Origin: Daucus carota subsp. sativus | Lineage: Eukaryota; Streptophyta; Magnoliopsida; Apiales; Apiaceae | Direction: 5' to 3' | NCBI RefSeq assembly: GCF_001625215.2 | Contig: NC_030386.2 | Span: forward strand, 38,009,296-38,073,295 | Length of the DNA stretch: 64,000 nucleotides | Notes under the pieces: generated by a model | The model's database searches: none | What the model was told of the DNA's origin: nothing | Seen by the model: only the letters and a program-made list of their open reading frames with translations | Position numbers and translations under genes: made by a program | In this document: positions 36,230-47,792 of the stretch, piece by piece | Position numbering within the stretch: the stretch's first letter is position 1 | Layout of the letters: each line of letters starts with the position of its first letter

Positions 36230-38882
36230 TATTTTAAATATTTTTTTGTAATCCGGAGACTTTTGATAAAGGCCCTTTTGTTTAATGATACGGGCTTCAA
36301 TAAGTCCATAATTTGGAGAATAGAAGATATTAGACACGTTTGATCAGATATTTTTCATGAAAATATCGAATTATTTTTAAAATAACTGATATTTATATAA
36401 TACTTCTAGAATTAAATATTTGATAGGTATTTAAAATTCATTATTTACATAAATAAATCATTTGTTTTAAGAAAAAAAATGAATATTCACATAGTTTTCA
36501 AAAATAATTGATTTATTTCCGAAATAAGATCATTGGATATCAAAAGAAATAAGTCCTAAAAAGAATAAGTGAACTTGAACTCAGCATTATTAAGAACACA
36601 TTTGAAAACTAAAATTTAATATAAATGATCAGATTAATACTAGTAACTCACAGAAGAAACTCTTTAACTGACCGTCTGACCCAGAGGCCACAAAAACAAG
36701 TTTCTCATCTCTTTGTGTATCAAAATCGTTGTTGTTATAAGAATTTAACTACAAATACTAAATGGACACGAAAAAGATAATCATATGGGAATTTGGGAAT
36801 ATTGGTCCAACATATGCATGATCTTAAGAGTCTTGAAAGCTAGTGGCATGTCTGAGAATCACTTCTCCACTTTGTTAACTTTTGTCCATATTTCATGGTC
36901 ACCTTAATTCCCCTGGTCCACCCATCTCAATGGTCCTCATATTTTTCCCTGGAAAAACAATTAAAATAATATTATGTACCAGTAAAGTCTCTAAATCACA
37001 CAATAATGGAACGGCGAGGAAAGAAAAGAATATATAAATGCATTAATATTAACACAAAAGGAAAAAAGAAGCAAGATCACATAATCTAATATGAAATGAT
37101 TCAGAATAATATGGGTAGTATAGTTTAGGTGGCTATGCCCACTTATTTCTGTCCGGTGCTTTCTTCTATATAATTACTTATTATTAGTCTTGTATGTTAC
37201 TATGCTTCATGTATTGTTAAGTCATGCTAACAACAATAATTTTGATTCTTGAAGCATATGATCTTCTTCGGCAAATCCACGCGTCATGGTCTATCAAACC
37301 AAACCAAAAATATTCGGTATATCAGGATTAAATGTGCCCAAATCATTCTCGAAAGTTGTTTCCGTGAATACCACTGAACTGAGGGAATACACATACATTG
37401 AGGACATAAAAGTTGGCTAGTGATTATCCTAGTTAGAGGGGAGAAATATGCTTTTCTTATCTTGTATGATTATCAAGCATGTATCTATGGAATGTAAGTA
37501 GGGCCTTGTAGGTATAAAATTGGATGGCTCCCTGTGAATTGAATGTTTATTCATAACTGCAGAAGAATATGGAAAGTGCACAAGGTCCACTTACCCACTA
37601 TTGCCTACTGTTTGTTTCTTTTCTCTGATCTGTCTTTCCAATTCTTGCTTTGAACCAAACAATAGTTGTTGCCATTGCTATCAACTGCACTAGTAGATTG
37701 TGTTGCTTGTGGCCATGTGTTCAAATCTGGCTCAAAAGCTTCTACATTATTGTAAAAGAGGCTAACTTAAAGTGTCCTCCCCTGATAAACCTAAATTTAA
37801 GACCATTGTTACCTATATAAAGATAGGTTAAAGTTCAAGTTGGAGATGAACTCTTCATATAATAGAAACCACCGAAAGTTGGAGCATAAGAATTTTTTGC
37901 TCACTTTTAAGATAGATCACTGCTTTTGTCAATATGACACATCACATGGAGAATTATTATGTACCGGTAATATTTACTATATTACCTGTATTTCATGTAT
38001 TGTATTATTTTTACTTTGTATCTTAACTTTATGTATATTTATTTGGTGTTTTGTATTTTTTATTCTGCATTCTGGATTTTTCTATAATTTTCTGTCAGAT
38101 TACATTTATTATCTTTTTTGCATGAGGTTAAGTTTATATATGTGTTTTGTATGTACATGCTGTTTGTTTTTATTAAATTTTTGTGTGAATTATGTATTTT
38201 TGTATATGGATATATTTGTTTTGTGTTGTTAGGCTCTTCAGATTTTACCTTATTTTTTAAAGTTTTATTGTATACCTTATAAATTTGTATTATATGGTTT
38301 ATTAGGACAAAGGTGAGGTAACAAAGGTGGAACGTCAATGCTATACATGGATTTTCTAAATAAGTCATTCGGGCCACATGGGTCATGTGCAAAAATGGGC
38401 TACCAAATATAAATATGGACAATGAAGTTGGACTTGGGTTGGATATGTACAAATAATAAAAATGGATTAATATGGGCCAAGGTGACGAAGAAGTTAATCC
38501 AAGATATATAGGCACTTTGTTTGTCACCACAATTTCATAATATCAAGCAGATTTGATTTTTCTGAAAGGAAATGCATAAGAATGAAAAAATTGAACTTCT
38601 CTGTCAACGTGATTTATGAAATAAAATGCTGATGATTAATTTATATGGTTGGTAAAAGTACCGAATCGTTAAAGTTTATAAAAAATAGAAATAATGACAA
38701 AAATAATATAAATAAAATATGATAAAAATATAAAATCAAAAAAGTTAATAAAATGAAATTAAATTATATCAGCGTGTTGTGTTTTAGTGACCAACTTGTA
38801 TATATACACATAATTCAGGTTAGTCATCTTCATATAATCAACATCTGGTTGGAACAGGGACCAAACTGAGATTACGGTTGCA
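36230..38882. other. Long intergenic region
   Basis: Two longer frames here (37840-38232 plus, 38060-38530 minus) are rich in Phe, Cys, Leu and Tyr from biased AT/TG sequence. They lack recognisable domains, so I do not call them genes. Confidence 0.4.
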
Positions 38883-41867
38883 TCTATACTCTACTATAAT
38901 AAGCCAACATAGGTATAATTTGTAGTCCAAGATTTTAATTATATTTTTTGGTTTGGTACTATCCTTTTGGTACTACAAGTCTACAGATGTGGAGTCTATT
39001 AGTATTGTATTGTTAAACAGTTTCAAATACTAAAAACACTCATACCAATACATTATCATATAATATTTCATTAAAAAAATTATAATGATGTTATAAATAT
39101 ACAATTTTGAATATCTATTTTCATATAATTCTTTTTAACTTTAACGTGTTATAAATAAAATTATAAATATACAATTTTGAATATCTTTTTTAAACAAGAA
39201 CCTTCATATAATTCTTTTTAACTTTAACGTGTTATATTTCAATATAAACACGAACCATTACATAACACTTTTGATAGAATATATTTTTATATATATTCTA
39301 TATGATTTTATTCTCATATTTAATTATATTTTGCATTGATTTGGACATTTATTTAATATATTTTCATGTTTTATTGTAGGAAATAAAGAATTCCAAGTTG
39401 AGAAGGATTTGAAGCTAAAATAGCTATTTTATAGCTAAATTCTAAGGAAATTCGGATTTATTGGGTTTAACCCGATTTCTGCACTGTTTGGGCCATAACT
39501 TAAGTTCCGGATGTCAGAATTGGACGATCTTACAGCCCACGCGAAGCCCTTGAAATTTTCTTTAATTCAGAAGTGGTCTAAGAAGCGAAGTCCAACTGTA
39601 AAGGCCCGAAAACTGGACAGAACAGAAAGCTGCGAATTTTGAGACTAAATCCTACTTGGTTTTGGAGTTTTATTTTATATATTAGTTTTAAATATTAAAA
39701 GACTTTATATTATTAGAGATAGGATTAAGTTTTATCATGGTACAATATTAGATGAGAATTAGGGTTAGAGACTTATGGAGAAGCTATGACTTTTGTGTAC
39801 GTGACAACACTTTAAAGCTTAAGGTTTTCTTCTTTAGTTTCTTCTCTTTTCTTGTTAGTTTTATTATGTCTTTTTGTTGTTTTGCTTGTTTAATTAGTAT
39901 CGAGTAGTGTGTTCTAGGGCTTAAAGGGGAAGCCATGTTTGCACTATGATATTGGCATGATTTTACAGTGACTTGATTTGTTGTGGTAATTCTGATTGAT
40001 ATGTTTTAATATTGATTTGTTTTATGTTTTAATATGAATTTGTGATTGACTTTATTCATGATTGATATCATGAATAAAGTATCGAGTACTCCTTTGAGAT
40101 CAACGGGTGGTTAAATTTGAAAGGGACGATCCAGGTACTTGTGCTGGTATTAAGTGCAATTGTACTAGAAATAAAATTTCTTGGTGACTTTTCACAACCT
40201 TTGGTTACTGGAGAATTACTCGACTTTAAGAAGAAAAAAAATAGAAAAAAAAAATGAGCTAGCAAAGTCTTATGGTGGTCGTAACTCACTTACCCTGAGA
40301 AGCGTCCCGACCTTAGACCGAGCATGAAAAAAATCAAAAAAAAAATGCAAATTAAAATAAGAGAGGCATGGAAATTCCTTTACGACCCTGATCTGTAGTT
40401 GACTCTAATGTAACGAAGCGTTTAAGCATTATTCTGATAAACGACTCATGGTTAAGACTCTGTTGAAGTTTGTTGGTCTCCGTTTTGTTTCACTAGAGAG
40501 CATGTTGAGCACACACGATGCACTCCGTACTTGCAATGGAAGAGTTGCATGACTAGTATGTGAGATAGATGAATGCCTTGATTGTTGCATATTCTGAGGA
40601 TATATATTGACGAGGTTGATACTTTCATGATTTGTTTTTAGGCATATATTCATTTAGTTTGCATTCATAGTAGTTGCATATTTGACGCTTGGTAGAAAAT
40701 AATGAATTTTGTGGGTAGATTCACTATAAACCCTCACGAGACAAAACTCGTCCTACTAGGGCTGCCTAGGGGTTTAACGGCTTGTTGCATACGCTCAATG
40801 CAATCGTGTCATCTACGAAAGTGGTGTTAGTTAGGATTTAGTTTATTTCGCTTATTTGCCCGAGGACGTGCAAAAGCTTAGTGTGGGGATGTTTGATAGA
40901 ATATATTTTTATATATATTCTATATGATTTTATTCCCATATTTAATTATATTTTGCATTGATTTGGACATTTATTTAATATATTTTCATGTTTTATTGTA
41001 GGGAAAAAAGAATTCCAAGTTGAGAAGGATTTGAAGCTAAAATAGCTATTTTATAGCTAAATTCTAAGGAAATTCGGATTTATTGGGTTTAACCCGATTT
41101 CTGCACTGTTTGGGCCATAACTTAAGTTCCGGATGTCAGAATTGGACGATCTTACAGCCCACGCGAAGCCCTTGAAATTTTCTTTAATTCAGAAGTGGTC
41201 TAAGAAGCGAAGTCCAACTGTAAAGGCCCGAAAACTGGACAGAACATAAAGCTGCGAATTTTGAGACTAAATCCTACTTGGTTTTGGAGTTTTATTTTAT
41301 ATATTAGTTTTAAATATTAAAAGACTTTATATTATTAGAGATAGGATTAAGTTTTATCATGGTACAATATTAGATGAGAATTAGGGTTAGAGACTTATGG
41401 AGAAGCTATGACTTTTGTGTACGTGACAACACTTTAAAGCTTAAGGTTTTCTTCTTTAGTTTCTTCTCTTTTCTTGTTAGTTTTATTATGTCTTTTTGTT
41501 GTTTTGCTTGTTTAATTAGTATCGAGTAGTGTGTTCTAGGGCTTAAAGGGGAAGCCATGTTTGCACTATGATATTGGCATGATTTTACAGTGACTTGATT
41601 TGTTGTGGTAATTCTGATTGATATGTTTTAATATTGATTTGTGTAATCGGCCGATTTCGAACTCTAATCTTAAAAGCTATTGTTATAAAAAAACCAAGAT
41701 TACAAAATTACGTTTGATATTCGATTGATTAGATTACTGAATCTTTCAAAGGTTAAAATTCAATCCATTAATACTAAAATACAAATAAAATGATGTTAAA
41801 ATTTAAATTATAAATAATAAATTACAAACTATATACCCGCCCGTGCTTTGCACGGGTTAAAGGCTAG
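38883..41867 (+). mobile_element. Helitron split by an LTR element
   Basis: The 5' end TCTATACTCTACTATAATAA follows an A, and the 3' end has the hairpin CCCGTGCTTTGCACGGG, then TTAAAGG and CTAG followed by T. Both are textbook Helitron termini. The interior contains a 2371 bp LTR element (39272-41642). Without it the Helitron is about 614 bp and non-autonomous. A degenerate tandem repeat of about 70 bp lies at 39091-39240. Confidence 0.7.
39272..41642 (+). mobile_element. Young non-autonomous LTR retrotransposon
   Basis: Two direct repeats of 749 bp (39272-40020 and 40894-41642) begin with TGATAG and differ at only about four positions over their full length with no gaps, so the insertion is recent. 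The right copy is preceded by a purine tract (AGTGTGGGGATG), as expected before a 3' LTR. The 873 bp interior has no gag or pol. The shared repeat ends in GATTTGT rather than CA, and I see no 5 bp target duplication or clear primer-binding site, so the true right border or the structure is not fully standard. The interior words near 40855-40890 (GCCCGAGGACGTGCAAAAGC) recur widely in plant gypsy-related elements in my experience. Confidence 0.7.
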
Positions 41868-42449
41868 TAAGATTAATATATCAAACCTATTATTTAAATC
41901 GAATAAAAAGAATTTTAAATAGTTGATAAATTTTTAAAAATCTAACAATATTATCTGAAATCTTAAAATTCAGAATCTTTCATTTGTATGTAATACCATT
42001 CATAAAAAATGTGTGAAACTCAATATATAATATTTTAAGAATTTCGACTAACGATTGTGTGATTTTTTGATAAAAATTTTCAAAAGAGTAACTCATTTCC
42101 GTCAAATTTGCAATGAGTGAGCTACTTGACTTTTAACCTCTGTATTTATATTTACTGAGGGTAAAATTTTTATATAAAATGTAAAATTTTACTCCTTTGG
42201 TACAATATACAAGTAAATTTTATATTTACTGAGGATAGAATTGATAAGCTCAGCTGTTGAGTGGACTATATGTCATTCAATAGAGCACAAGTGATAGCTT
42301 GCAGGAGTCTCCAATTTATGCTCCTTGAAATTTTGTACTCAATTCCCTATCTATCCACTCACCAAAATTTCATCTTTGCCTGAAATTATCCACAAATTTG
42401 CAGTTACATAACAGATACACAATGCTATGATTCATTTTTATCATCTTCA
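41868..42449. other. Upstream region of the PPR10-like gene
   Basis: About 580 AT-rich bases between the Helitron end and the PPR gene start. They should contain the promoter; no TATA motif can be singled out. Confidence 0.35.
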
Positions 42450-45002
42450 ATGAATTCTTTAATGGAAGGAAGTCTCTTCCCCAACAGACCAGCATTTCCA
42501 AATCAACCAACAAAACCAACACCGGCAAGCAAACGCTTCAAATTCAATCCCACTACACTGCCTCTCTCTCCCCAGCCTCAATCTCCCCCGTCTTTCCCAT
42601 TAGACCCTCTTCTTAAACATCTTTCGTATCTGTCTTCCCCACCTCCTGTGACCCATAAGTCAAAATTTGTGAAACAAGCCCAAATTAGCAATACCCATGT
42701 CAAGAAAAGTGAAGAAAGTGTGAAATATCAAGAACTTGTGGCTGCCCATTTGGGGAAAAGTGGTTCTGTGGCAACCCAAGTTCTTGAAAAGACAAAGGTG
42801 GAAGCTTTGGAGGTGGTTGATGATGAAATGCTTGGTTTTTTGCCTAAGAGAAGTAAGTTCATTTTGTATGAGATTGTTGAGCAGCCTTTATCTAGTTTGA
42901 ATTCTTATTTTGATGGTGTTAAGTTTGAGTTAGTTGATGTTGATTTTTTTAGTGTGCTGAAAGGGTTAGATGTTACCGGGAATTGGGAAAAGGCGGTTTG
43001 TTTGTTTGAATGGAATTTGTTGAATTTTGGTGTTAAGAATGATAGGTTAGATGATCAGACAATTGAGTTAATGGTTAGGATTCTTGGGAGAGAGTCTCAG
43101 CATTCAATTACGTCGAGATTGTTTGATGCAGTACCTGTTGAGGATTATGCGCTTGATGTACGAGCATACACGACTATACTGCATGCATATTCTCGTACTG
43201 GCAAGTTTAAGAAGGCTATTGGTTTGTTTGAAAGTATGAAGGAGCAAGGGCTGTCTCCAACTTTGGTCACTTACAATGTAATGCTGGATGTTTATGGGAA
43301 GATGGGTCGGTCTTGGGATAAAATTTTAGGTCTTCTGGATGAGATGCATAGCGAAAGACTTAAATTTGATGAGTTTACCTGTAGCACTGTTATAGCAGCT
43401 TGTGGGAGAGAGGGATTGTTGAAGGAAGCAAAAAACTTTTTTGCTGGCCTAAAAACACAAGGCTATGTGCCAGGAACTGTTACTTATAATTCACTGCTCC
43501 AAGTGTATGGGAAAGCGGGCCTATACTCGGAGGCTATAAGTGTGCTGAAAGAAATGGAAGAAAACAACTGTCCACCTGACTCGGTGACTTACAATGAACT
43601 TGTTGCAGCATATGTGAGAGCAGGGTTTACTGAAGAAGGAGCTGCTATAATAGACAAGATGCCCCAGAAGGGAGTATTGCCAAATGCTATTACGTATACG
43701 ACTGTGATAGATGCATATGGCAAAGCCGGGAAGGTGGACAAAGCATTAAGTTTATTCAAGCAGATGAAGAAATCAGGTTGTGTGCCTAATGTTTGCACAT
43801 ATAATGCCATCCTTGCAATGCTAGGGAAGAAGTCACGGTCAGAGGATATGATGGAACTTCTCTGTGATATGAAATCTTATAAATGTACTCCTAATCGTAT
43901 CACATGGAACACGATGCTTGCAGTGTGTGGTAATAAAGGTATGCATATATATATGAGCCGCGTATTACGCGAGATGAGGAGTTGTGGCTTTGAGCCTGGC
44001 AGAGATACTTTTATTACTTTGATAAGTGCATATGGCAGGTGTGGATCAGAAGTTGATGCTGCTAATATGCACGAGGAGATGATCAAAGCTGGGTTTGCTC
44101 CTTGTGTAACAACTTATAACGCTCTTTTAAATGCCTTGGCTCGTCGAGGGGATTGGAGAGCAGCAGAATCACTCGTTCAAGATATGAAAAACAAGGGATT
44201 CAAACCTAGTGAGGCATCATTCTCACTGTTGATTCAGGCATACTCCAAGGGAGGGAATGTGAGGGGATTAGAAAGAATCGCAAACCAAATTTATGATAGA
44301 GAGATATACCCTAGTTGGATGCTACTGAGATCCCTTGTCCTAGCAAATTTTAAGTGTAGATCAATAGTTGGCATGGATAGAGCACTGAAAGAATTGCTAA
44401 AGAATGGGTATAAACCAGACTTAGTTTTATTCAATTCCATGCTTTCAATGTTTGCAAGAAACAAGATGTATGACCGGGCCCATGAAATGCTCCAGATGAT
44501 TCGTGACAGTGGGTTCCAGCCAGATCTCGTTACCTATAATAGCTTAATGGATATGTATGCCAGAATGGGTCAATGTTGGAAAGCTGAAGAGATTCTAAAA
44601 AGAATATTGAAAGCAGGGGAAAATCCTGATCTTGTGTCTTACAATACTGTCATTAAAGGCTTCTGCAGGCAAGGTCTTATGCAGGAAGCTATACGAATTC
44701 TTTCAGAGATGAATGTTAGAGGTATACGTCCATGTATTGTTACCTATAATACGTTTGTGGCTGGCTTCTCAGCCCTAGGATTGTTTCAAGAAGTGAATGA
44801 TGTGATCAGTTATATGATTCAGGACAGCTGCAAACCCAATGAGTTAACCTACAAAACAATTATTGATGGTTATTGTAGAGCAAAACAATACAAGGAAGCT
44901 ACGGATTTTGTCTCAAATATTAAGGAAATGGACAATTCCTTTGATGACAGATCTCTAGAGAGACTTGCATCCCGCATTAGGGAGGCTGACAAGTTGTACT
45001 AG
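42450..45002 (+). CDS. PPR10: P-class PPR protein, likely PPR10 orthologue
   Basis: Intronless, 850 residues. P-class PPR proteins bind specific organelle RNAs. The N terminus (to about 60) is rich in Pro, Ser and Lys, fitting a chloroplast transit peptide. About 17 PPR repeats of 35-36 residues follow from about residue 235 to the end, with typical motifs such as VTYNVMLDVYGKMGRSW and LVTYNSLMDMYARMGQCWK. Repeat order and many residues match maize PPR10 and Arabidopsis At2g18940 as I remember them. PPR10 binds RNA between atpI-atpH and psaJ-rpl33 in chloroplasts, protecting transcript ends and enhancing atpH translation. A second Met (residue 5, at 42462) begins MEGSLF, similar to the Arabidopsis start MDGALF, so either start is possible. 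No editing (E/DYW) domain is present, as expected for PPR10. Confidence 0.85.
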   Translation: MNSLMEGSLFPNRPAFPNQPTKPTPASKRFKFNPTTLPLSPQPQSPPSFPLDPLLKHLSYLSSPPPVTHKSKFVKQAQISNTHVKKSEESVKYQELVAAHLGKSGSVATQVLEKTKVEALEVVDDEMLGFLPKRSKFILYEIVEQPLSSLNSYFDGVKFELVDVDFFSVLKGLDVTGNWEKAVCLFEWNLLNFGVKNDRLDDQTIELMVRILGRESQHSITSRLFDAVPVEDYALDVRAYTTILHAYSRTGKFKKAIGLFESMKEQGLSPTLVTYNVMLDVYGKMGRSWDKILGLLDEMHSERLKFDEFTCSTVIAACGREGLLKEAKNFFAGLKTQGYVPGTVTYNSLLQVYGKAGLYSEAISVLKEMEENNCPPDSVTYNELVAAYVRAGFTEEGAAIIDKMPQKGVLPNAITYTTVIDAYGKAGKVDKALSLFKQMKKSGCVPNVCTYNAILAMLGKKSRSEDMMELLCDMKSYKCTPNRITWNTMLAVCGNKGMHIYMSRVLREMRSCGFEPGRDTFITLISAYGRCGSEVDAANMHEEMIKAGFAPCVTTYNALLNALARRGDWRAAESLVQDMKNKGFKPSEASFSLLIQAYSKGGNVRGLERIANQIYDREIYPSWMLLRSLVLANFKCRSIVGMDRALKELLKNGYKPDLVLFNSMLSMFARNKMYDRAHEMLQMIRDSGFQPDLVTYNSLMDMYARMGQCWKAEEILKRILKAGENPDLVSYNTVIKGFCRQGLMQEAIRILSEMNVRGIRPCIVTYNTFVAGFSALGLFQEVNDVISYMIQDSCKPNELTYKTIIDGYCRAKQYKEATDFVSNIKEMDNSFDDRSLERLASRIREADKLY

Positions 45003-45829
45003 ACTACTTCTCTAGGATTCAGACTGATGAAATTTAAAGGCTCCATGCATGTCTGCTCATACAAGCTTAGTTGTAAATTAAGAGGTTTACTAGTATCCTA
45101 CTGAGGCTTTACAGATTGATAGACAATAAAGGGAGTTTTTCACCTTTCGGCTTACATGTATGCAGCAAGTGTGGAGGTTCATTAAATGACTATCCTGCCA
45201 TGTGGTCGCAGCCTTGGAGAAGTTCTGGGCGGAGGAATACTTGAATATATATATACTAGGTGACATCTCTTCTAATAAGCAACTTAAATGTTTTTGTCAT
45301 GCTCCAGTTAGATCATTTGTATGTGCACCATGAGGCTGATATATGGATGAGTATAACCATGAACATAGTTTTCCATAGAGATTATAAATATCTATAAAAT
45401 ATATTTTTTAATTTGTCTTTAAATTAATGTTTACACTTGCACAGTTCTCTTTCTTGTTGGAAACAATTTACGAAGATAGATATTGTGTGTATATTCTTCT
45501 GTAAATGCTCGCTCTTAACTTGTTAAATTTGGTGTATGAATCCTTTGGAGTTGGTGACAGCTACACTCATTAGAAGCCATGTTTGTCAATAGTGCTTGAA
45601 GAAAAATTGGCTGGTATAGAAGCCAATTTTTTGGGTTTAGTTTCTGGTTTCAGGCAATTTTTTTGGTTTAGTTTGTGGTTTTTGCAATTCAGTTTGAAGT
45701 CATTTTATTTCTGGTTTTTAGGCTATATATGGTCTTGACATAATTTCCTCATCCACAGAATGGGCACCCTTTGCATGCAACAGTAAAACTGTACTTATGG
45801 TCTTATGCATGTCCTTTTGTGTGCATCCC
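45003..45829. other. 3' flank of the PPR10-like gene
   Basis: Non-coding. It includes the 3' untranslated region; AATAAA-like motifs occur (for example ACAATAAA near 45124). No other gene is seen. Confidence 0.4.
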
Positions 45830-46239
45830 CAGGCCCAGGTCCAGGCCCCGGCCCGGCCCAGAGGGAGGGCGAGCAGGGCGACCGCCCAGGGGCCATGCTT
45901 TTTAGAGGGCCCAAAATTTAAGTATTTATAGTATATATTAAGGTTCAATATAGATTTTGTCACGCTGTACTATATTGCTTTTCAAATTTCACAAAATTAA
46001 ATCCATGACATCTTCGGCTAATCCACTTCTCAAGATTCAAAAATTGAAAGGCTACTATGTAGATTTCTTACCTTAATTTCATTAGTATAATTCATGTACT
46101 AACATATTTAGTTAAATCTGAATTCGCAGTATCACAAATGTTTTATAAGAATTTTTTCTGGGAGGGCCTAAAATTTTAGTTTCGCCCCTAGGCCCTCATA
46201 TGATATGGAACGGCCCTCATATGATATGGAACGGCCCCG
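45830..46239. mobile_element. hAT-like element, GC-rich ends
   Basis: A GC-rich left end (CAGGCCCAGG..., GGGCGACCGCCCAGGGGCC) and a right end (GGCCCTCATATGATATGGAA...) surround AT-rich DNA. The flanks TGCATCCC (45822-45829) and CGCATCCC (46240-46247) form a probable 8 bp target duplication with one change. The GGGCGACC...AGGGGC words resemble the hAT element at 1906-2186. A 21-22 bp unit (CTCATATGATATGGAACGG) is repeated twice at 46193-46237. Confidence 0.5.
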
Positions 46240-46827
46240 CGCATCCCTCTGCAGTCTGCCCTCGGCTATACAAGAGCTACCAGCTAACTTTAGATTTTGA
46301 ATTCAATCTAAAGCACAATATTGAGTGTTTTTCAAGTTAGACTTATTTTGTGGATTCTACGTCTTTATAACGCGTGTTATAGTTTATAAATCTACTTCTA
46401 TATATTAAATTGCAACCAAGGGCAAAAAGAGCAAAAGAATTAGGCGTGAAATGTCCATTATACCCCTACTTAACCTATAATTACAAGAATGCCAATATTG
46501 TTCATTTATTATATTCAACATATTAAATATCATTAATTAAGGTATTTGCAATGTTAATTACACTTTCGACTTATTTATGACCCCTCATTTACAAAAGTTT
46601 TTTTTAACTAATATATTCATACAAAAAATATTAAATGCTGATAGTTGGTTAATTTACAAAAAAATTATTTATCTGATCTAATTTTTGAACATTTAATCGA
46701 GAAAATGCCCATATAAACTGATATTCAAGAACCAGGTGCTCAAAATATTAGATTTCGATATCAGTGTCCTTTTTACCCAATCACCCACACATCATTTGAA
46801 TGCGTATCTGGGTTTGAATTGAGGATC

Positions 46828-47098
46828 GTGTGGCTAATGCTGGAGTCATTAGGCCTAACAGAGGAAGACATTAGTTGGGCTAGCCTAGAGGAGCTGCTAT
46901 ACAGTTAAACTCCTACCATGTTTGTCCCGATCGAGACCACGCCATGAGATTAGCAGCACACACTGATTCCACCTCTTAACCGTCCTCTATCAGAACAACA
47001 CGAGAGGCTTGCAGATATTCAAGGAAGGAACTCGCTGGCTCACAGTCCAGCCACACACCGGGGTAATGGTAGTAAACATAGGTGATCTAATGCACATA
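46828..47098 (+). pseudogene. Gibberellin 3-oxidase fragment (broken)
   Basis: Conceptual translation over three frames gives pieces of a 2-oxoglutarate/Fe(II) dioxygenase: WLMLESLGLTEEDISWA, then SYHVCPDRDHAMRLAAHTDS, then LLTVLYQNNTRGLQIF and VVNIGDLMHI. The HTD pair contains two of the three iron ligands, and YQNNT...GLQ is typical of GA 3-oxidases, which activate gibberellins. At least two frame breaks and stops separate the pieces, and only about 90 residues of about 350 remain, so it is not functional. No intron is seen. It sits among mobile elements, which suggests capture by a transposon (inference). Confidence 0.75.
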
Positions 47099-47099
47099 C

Positions 47100-47792
47100 A
47101 TTTTGGTATCGTGATCAAGGGCTACGCATTTCCTGTATGCGTATATTAAGGACTACGCATCTCCTGTATGTATGCGTGTGGCGTATTTTTGCAAGTTAAT
47201 GATACAAAAATGATGATGAAATTGTAACTTGCGCATTCAAGATATGCGTGTATAACCTGCGCATTCTACGAATGCGTTTACAAGTCGGTATATCAGGCAC
47301 TATTTGCGTGTGTTGTCATTTTGGGTACCGTGAAATGGAATTGTGTTATAAAGGACATTCACCCCATTTAATCAAACTATCATTTTAATTATACATTTAA
47401 ATTAAGATCTTGTAATTCTCATTCTATTAAAAAATAAAAATTATTTACATGTAATGGACTCAAGTGACAACTTAATTGAATCTTGTAACCACTATTTTAA
47501 AAACCAAATTATGATTTGACTCGGTGATTATATCGAGTAATGAGTACTCGGGTGAATATAGAAATACTGGGAAAAAATTGGATTTATTTATAAATTAATT
47601 TTGGAGATTAAATTATTAACATATGTACATTATACGATAAATGATAATACTATATCCAATTTCACGAGTCTTGAATATTTATGTCATTGTATTCAATCTT
47701 TTCAGTTTTAAACCTTTTTCCATTTATTAAATTTCTTAACGTGTAATTCAAATTGGCCCAAACTTGTATCGAGCTTTATTTTAGCGGCACTT
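47100..47792. other. AT-rich DNA after the GA3ox fragment
   Basis: Contains several degenerate repeats of a 'tgcgcattc...atgcgt' motif (47110-47300). No gene is seen. Confidence 0.35.

Noticed and set aside
37840..38530. Two overlapping open frames of 130 and 156 codons on opposite strands
   Set aside because: Their composition (Cys, Phe, Tyr, Leu on one strand; Asn, Ile, Lys, Thr on the other) follows from biased DNA. No domain, splice structure or family resemblance was seen.
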